This document shows, piece by piece, positions 25,186 through 31,866 of a stretch of DNA of 31,866 bases. A model generated the notes under the pieces. That model was not told the origin of the DNA and ran no database searches. It saw only the letters and a list, made by a program, of their open reading frames with translations. Every line of letters begins with the position of its first letter. Position 1 is the stretch's first letter. The stretch comes from Obelidium mucronatum (taxonomy: Eukaryota > Chytridiomycota > Chytridiomycetes > Chytridiales > Chytriomycetaceae): contig JAIVFH010000292.1 of the NCBI GenBank assembly GCA_025765595.1, positions 1 through 31,866 on the forward strand, given 5' to 3'. Position numbers and translations under genes: made by a program.

Positions 25186-25969
25186 ATGGTTGGAGTGCCA
25201 TGAATGTGTGCAAGCATCTAACTGTTGCCATTTCAGGGAGGCGGGCGACACGATATTTCAGATACTTCAAGAGACCCATGTCCTTACATCATCGTCTATG
25301 ACATTGGAGCTGCATTTGCCATGGGAGCTATTGGTGGTTCCATCTGGCACGGATTCAAGGGATACAGAAACTCTCCAAGGTGTGGTTTTTAAGCTTAAAT
25401 GCGAATCATCCATAGCTGGCTGATGCGGAGTAAATCCGTCTTTTTGTTTTTGTTTTTGGGGTGGTTTAGAGGTGATCGATTTGCGGGAACACTTGCATCA
25501 ATTAAATCACGAGCTCCTGTCGTCGGTGGTGGATTCGCTGTATGGTCTGGTCTATTCAACGCTGGTGATTGTACACTAGTTGCTATCCGAGGAAAGGAAG
25601 ATTCATGGAATGCCATTATGGTGAGTTCTTGGGGCTTCCTATTGAAAACCTCTGGACGAACGGGCCATGCCATTGGGGCGGATTTATTCGATTGCTGACG
25701 ACCTGGTTTTTTATTTTTGGCAGGCTGGTGCCGCAACTGGAGGGATTCTTGCCGCCCGTTCAGGACCGCAAGCAATGGCCATTTCTGCGGCATTTGGAGG
25801 AATTATTCTGGGTGTAATGGAAGGAGTGGGAGCCATGCTTGGAAAACTGGGAGGTGATCAGTACAAACCTGTTGCTCCTCAACTCGATCTGCCACCAGCT
25901 CCAGCTCCTTCAAACGCCGAAGCGCCCCCCACAACAGAAAAAGCCACTCCAAAACGATTCTTTCAGTAA
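25186..25969 (+). CDS. TIM17: Mitochondrial import inner membrane translocase subunit Tim17
   Basis: Four exons, 25186-25194, 25237-25379, 25470-25620 and 25724-25969, giving 182 residues. Exon 1 encodes only Met-Val-Gly; its 42-bp intron has a CATCTAAC branch-like site, but this first junction is the least certain. Family signatures are [66 protein letters not shown] and the Gly-rich segment after it ([15 protein letters not shown]). Four membrane segments are expected. Tim17 lines the TIM23 presequence translocase of the inner mitochondrial membrane. Cys residues of the DPCP and GDC motifs, which can form the intermembrane-space disulfide, are present. The C terminus is Pro/Ala-rich, longer than the core family. 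AATAAA follows at 26040. Confidence 0.92.
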
Positions 25970-26039
25970 ATTTATTCAAGTCCCCACTCAACTGTTCCTT
26001 CATTGTGATTGAAGGAGAGAGGTGGTAGCGACACTCCAA

Positions 26040-26045
26040 AATAAA
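26040..26045 (+). terminator. Poly(A) signal AATAAA after TIM17
   Basis: AATAAA 70 bases after the TIM17 stop. The remaining 150 bp to the SEC23 start show nothing further. Confidence 0.5.
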
Positions 26046-26194
26046 GTCACTATCTTTTTAAGGCGTAATGAATGGCATATCTTGTTGTCACAGTTACGAT
26101 GATGTGGATGTATCTTCTGGAGGTTCACGCAAAAAACTTGTTGTCAAATTGAGTTTTTTGACATCATCAACAATCGCATCAAGGAAGAAAGCTA

Positions 26195-28947
<2,753 letters not shown>

Positions 28948-29036
28948 GGGTAATTAATGTTTGGGCGTTTGGTGTTGGTTGGCAAGGTTTTCTTTATTTA
29001 CGTGTGATGCTTTGGGAACATACCCGAACCACAAGG

Positions 29037-29042
29037 AATAAA
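29037..29042 (+). terminator. Poly(A) signal AATAAA after SEC23
   Basis: AATAAA 90 bases after the SEC23 stop, close to the 3' end of the convergent GID8 gene at 29107. Confidence 0.5.
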
Positions 29043-29106
29043 ACAAAAAGATGGGTGATGAAAACAAAACGATGTAAATTTATCTGAAGTTTGCCAGAGT
29101 CAAAAG

Positions 29107-30166
29107 TTACTGCTCGAGCTCTGCGGTAACAAGGTTTTTGATTTTGGGAAACGAAACCCGTTCTTCGAGTTGATTCTGTGACACTGATCAGCTATGATTG
29201 TAATTATTAAGAGTGAAGAAACTTTACCTGAGACCACACCAGCATTTTCAACAAGGATGGAAGTTTGGGATTTCGTTCTTGGCATTGCGACTTGAGGATG
29301 GCAGCATTCAATTCGCTTGCAACCTTCAATCTCTGGCTGTAATCCAATAATGCAGCTACGGGAGAGTTTTGGGATGAATCAAAAGCAAGAAGAGACATTG
29401 TTTGTTCTAATTCATCAAGGAATTCAGGCTGTGAACTGTGCTTTAGTTTGGATATACATGGGATTAGAAACAGGATGCCCACATTTTCTTCCGCGCGAGC
29501 AGCAAGTTCTTCCTGTGCAAAATCTAAAGCTTCCGTGATTTTTCCGTCGCGAATGAATTCAATGAGTTTTTGCTGCTGAAGGTGGAAAAACAGTGTTGGA
29601 TTCGTGTCAAGAATCTACATGGGTTGTAAGAAACAACGAATCAAAAAATATTCAGAATATCCAAAGGGTTAAGAATATTATGTCCCTTACTTCAGGATCC
29701 AAGTCATTCACGCGTTCAATAGCTTCATCGACTCGTCCCTCCTGAATCGCAGCCCGAATCTTCATACGCTCTTCAATCGACGATAAGTCCACATTCGGCG
29801 GTAATCCGCTTTCTTGTGAAAACTTTTCCACGGCATCTTTATAGCCTTCAATGACGAGGTAGTTCATGATGAGTTTGTTGAGGTCACTGACATTACAGAC
29901 AGAGTTTAACAAGCCGGTTGAATCGAAGTGTATATCGTACCGTTTGCTGACTTTAACTTCGGCGAGTTTCTTTTCCCATTCATCGCGTGGAATCACCTGT
30001 TGGTTAACAAACGAAGTGCCTTCAGCCCAGACGCACTGCAAAAACCAGTTGTTACACCCCCTTTCCCCCAGCTACCTTTTTAGATGATGCCAGTGTGGCC
30101 TGAGGCTGCGCTGAAGACTGGAGCTCGGTGTTAGAAGCACTTTCAAAAGGTGATGTTGTTTACCAT
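29107..30166 (-). CDS. GID8: GID8/TWA1-like subunit of the GID/CTLH ubiquitin ligase
   Basis: Five minus-strand exons: 30166-30164 (the ATG alone), 30117-30076, 30035-29691, 29614-29228 and 29175-29107, giving 281 residues in unbroken phase 0. The first intron has a TTCTAAC branch-like site, and without it no in-frame Met precedes the conserved part. The LisH motif is at about 66-92 (LNKLIMNYLVIEGYKDAVEK), the CTLH domain follows from about 98 (IEERMKIRAAIQEGRVDEAI), then the CRA domain (LIEFIRDGKITEALDFAQEE; LLKMLVWSQ at the end). This is the scaffold subunit of the complex that in yeast degrades gluconeogenic enzymes when glucose returns. The N-terminal ~60 residues are longer than in animal homologues. 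The ATG-only exon is unusual. Confidence 0.9.
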
Positions 30167-30329
30167 TTCGTTTAACAATAAAATGGATTGGGCGAAGAAG
30201 GATCTGCTTAAACCAACAAGTATAATATACTTAATACTGATACAAACGAATGTATTTTGCATGGAACAACAACAGAAATGGATAGAAAGTAGCATCCGAA
30301 GAAAGAAGAAAGAAATCCAAAACAACAGT

Positions 30330-31852
30330 CTATTTACCAAGTCTTGTACCCATCTTAACAATATCTCCACCTTGGTAAGCGAATTCAAAGTTTTCAGGAG
30401 CTTCAAAGACAAGCACGATCGTGCTTCCAAGCTTAAATCCACCCACTTCCTCTCCACGAGTAAGAGAGACCTGGTCTTTGCCCGTAAAAGATTTTTCAGT
30501 GTACGTTCCGATCGGGAAGGTTGTAGAGGGAATGTCGGGAGTGTTTGTCCGGAGTTCCTAAGCAGTACATTAGGTGGAAAATTCCTTTGGTGTTGTTGAT
30601 ATCATTTCTAACCTCGTCAAAGTTGACAATAATCGAACCGACATTAGTTGCTCCAACAGGGATCATGCTAAAGAACCCGTGCTTCCATTGTCCAGACAGA
30701 GATACTCGCTCGTTGATGATGAACAGATTTCGGATCTGGGCAACTATCCAGGGGGATACAGATAGTAGTTCACCTGGTGAAAATGATATTAATACGCATG
30801 CAACAAAATATCACCAATACACACCAGCAAAGTGTCTTCGTGTGTTGACTGTCCAATATGCTGGCAGAGTGGAATCTATGGTAATCTCCAGGGGCCAAAT
30901 AAATAACGCAATAGTGAAGGGATTTCCTCTCTTAACAGCCTGACTGGCATCGGGATTAAACTTTAGCCTCTCAGTATCAGAACCGTCTGAAACGCAGTTT
31001 GCCCGCTTTCCCAACAACGCATCTAAACTATACGTCAAGCCCTTGACGAGAGGAACCTGTCGAGAGTTGTTCTCAATCTTTCCCAGACAGAGGATCTTTC
31101 CGTCAGAAGGACAGACCAAGTCCGCCTTTGCATCCACGACTCTGGCGCCCTCCTTAAGCGTTCGGTAGAAGAAAGTACCGAGGTTTTCAAAGTCTCAACG
31201 TTGGCAGCATCCATTTCGCTCCAAGTTGCAAACCGAAGGCATTTGAGTAGGCACCATAGAGGTGCTTCGGAGGGCGACTGGAACAGTCAGGCTGTTGAGC
31301 CAACCCACGCACGGGAAACTTCTCGCAGGGGGAGAGCGGCGTAGACTCGATCTGTTGCGTGGGCAACGAAACTTAATTCACCCGTTGCGCTACAAAAAAG
31401 AGGGAGAGACTACTCAACTGGCACGACCCTTCGACGGTCATATCAGGATCAGCTGCTCTTCCGACTCTTCGATGGTTTTGAGGGTTCTCTTCGGACGTTG
31501 TAGGCATGGCAGTCCTCCAATCCCCACAAGACCAATCAACACTAGCGGCAAGGGTCGAACATACGGGCCAGATTGAGACGGACGACTGGTCTTGCTTGTT
31601 GGAGTTATCTGCATTCAGGAGAAGAGGCGTCAGCAGTGTTAGTGAAACTCTTATCGGTGATACGGATCCCACGAAGGACTGAAACACTCAACTGTAGGTA
31701 TGGGCCAATCTGGATGGCACAGACGCAGCACCCACTTTAGGGGCGGTGCGGAATCCGTGGGTGGCAGCGGCAATGATGCGGGGAGAGACGGCAAGCATGG
31801 CTATCAGCGATATCAGCAGCAGGAATTGTAATGTGCGAGTCTTCTTGCACAT
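30330..31852 (-). pseudogene. PSD1: Phosphatidylserine decarboxylase, frame broken repeatedly in its 5' two thirds
   Basis: The 3' part is clean. Exons 30557-30330 and 30773-30613 and the end of the one before (to 30825), with 51-55-bp introns, encode [47 protein letters not shown] and the LGST self-cleavage motif ([15 protein letters not shown]) that makes the pyruvoyl cofactor. Upstream, conserved pieces are VCPSDGKILCLG, VKGLTYSLDALLG, YCVIYLAPGDYHRFHS, FENLGTFFYRTLKEGARVVD, GWLNSLTVPVALR and SRAW. They lie in changing frames, with at least five one-base shifts between about 30880 and 31350. A possible start at 31850-31852 opens a hydrophobic segment. The enzyme makes phosphatidylethanolamine; the length suits the mitochondrial PSD1 type. 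Each segment keeps conserved residues, so sequence errors near a contig end are as likely as a true pseudogene. Confidence 0.8.
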
Positions 31853-31866
31853 CCAATCGCTGAAGA

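Noticed and set aside
30150..30599. 149-codon plus-strand frame
   Set aside because: Antisense to the conserved C-terminal exon of the decarboxylase with its LGST motif.

Overview
The window looks like nuclear DNA of a fungus, most likely a zoosporic (chytrid-like) one. Conserved eukaryotic genes (SEC23, TIM17, GID8, a mitochondrial-type phosphatidylserine decarboxylase, a GH20 hexosaminidase) are split by short GT-AG introns of about 40-130 bp, several with a CTAAC-like branch site. It also carries Plavaka-type, DIRS-like and pogo-type transposons and a plant-style LRR protein. The chytrid assignment is inference from gene content; nothing here identifies a species.

Layout. Positions 57-759 (-) are the 5' part of a GH20 beta-N-acetylhexosaminidase that runs off the left edge. 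Positions 1026-10572 look like one composite mobile element. It has (TA)CACCCCA inverted ends, AATTCCG/GTTCGG-rich subterminal repeats, a Plavaka/CACTA-type transposase gene on + (2780-3206 and 7818-10149, decayed) and a divergent gene for a Q/P-rich membrane protein (1362-2690, -). The transposase gene is split by a 4.6-kb retroelement (3207-7812, -) with TGTTAG...CTAACA ends and a 5-bp target duplication (TGTGG). That element has an intact gag-like ORF, an intact RT-RNase H ORF of DIRS/Ngaro character, only a stub of a tyrosine recombinase, and a tRNA-like pol III promoter near its 5' end.

Positions 10574-19398 (+) hold the most striking feature: four tandem paralogues (10898, 14601, 16290, 18166) plus a C-terminal fragment of a fifth (10574-10744). 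I cannot assign them to a known family. Each has an N-terminal domain with six cysteines at identical spacing (C-x11-C-x8-C-x4-C-x19-C-x6-C), a Ser/Thr/Pro/Gly-rich stalk, one membrane helix followed by a basic patch, and a cytoplasmic tail with PFG(K/R)P, YDxSxxPxxF(K/R)S and PGYYD blocks. None has a classical signal peptide. A young pogo-type transposon with 45-bp inverted repeats (12528-14515) sits between the first and second copies, 85 bp before the second start codon.

Positions 19657-20523 (+) encode an F-box/LRR protein and 20597-21931 (-) a C2H2 zinc-finger protein. Two tandem genes (21970-23333 and 23499-24880, -) encode a second receptor-like family: a PAN/Apple-like Cys-rich ectodomain, a stalk, one membrane helix and a cytoplasmic SAM domain. 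The right part is housekeeping: TIM17 (25186-25969, +), SEC23 (26195-28947, +), GID8 (29107-30166, -) and a PSD1-like decarboxylase (30330-31852, -). The reading frame of the last gene is broken repeatedly near the end of the window, although each segment keeps conserved protein sequence.

The two single-pass membrane families, within 15 kb of each other, have tails suited to binding partners (SAM domains, conserved linear motifs). They are candidates for an undescribed cell-surface adhesion or sensing system; that role is inference from architecture.
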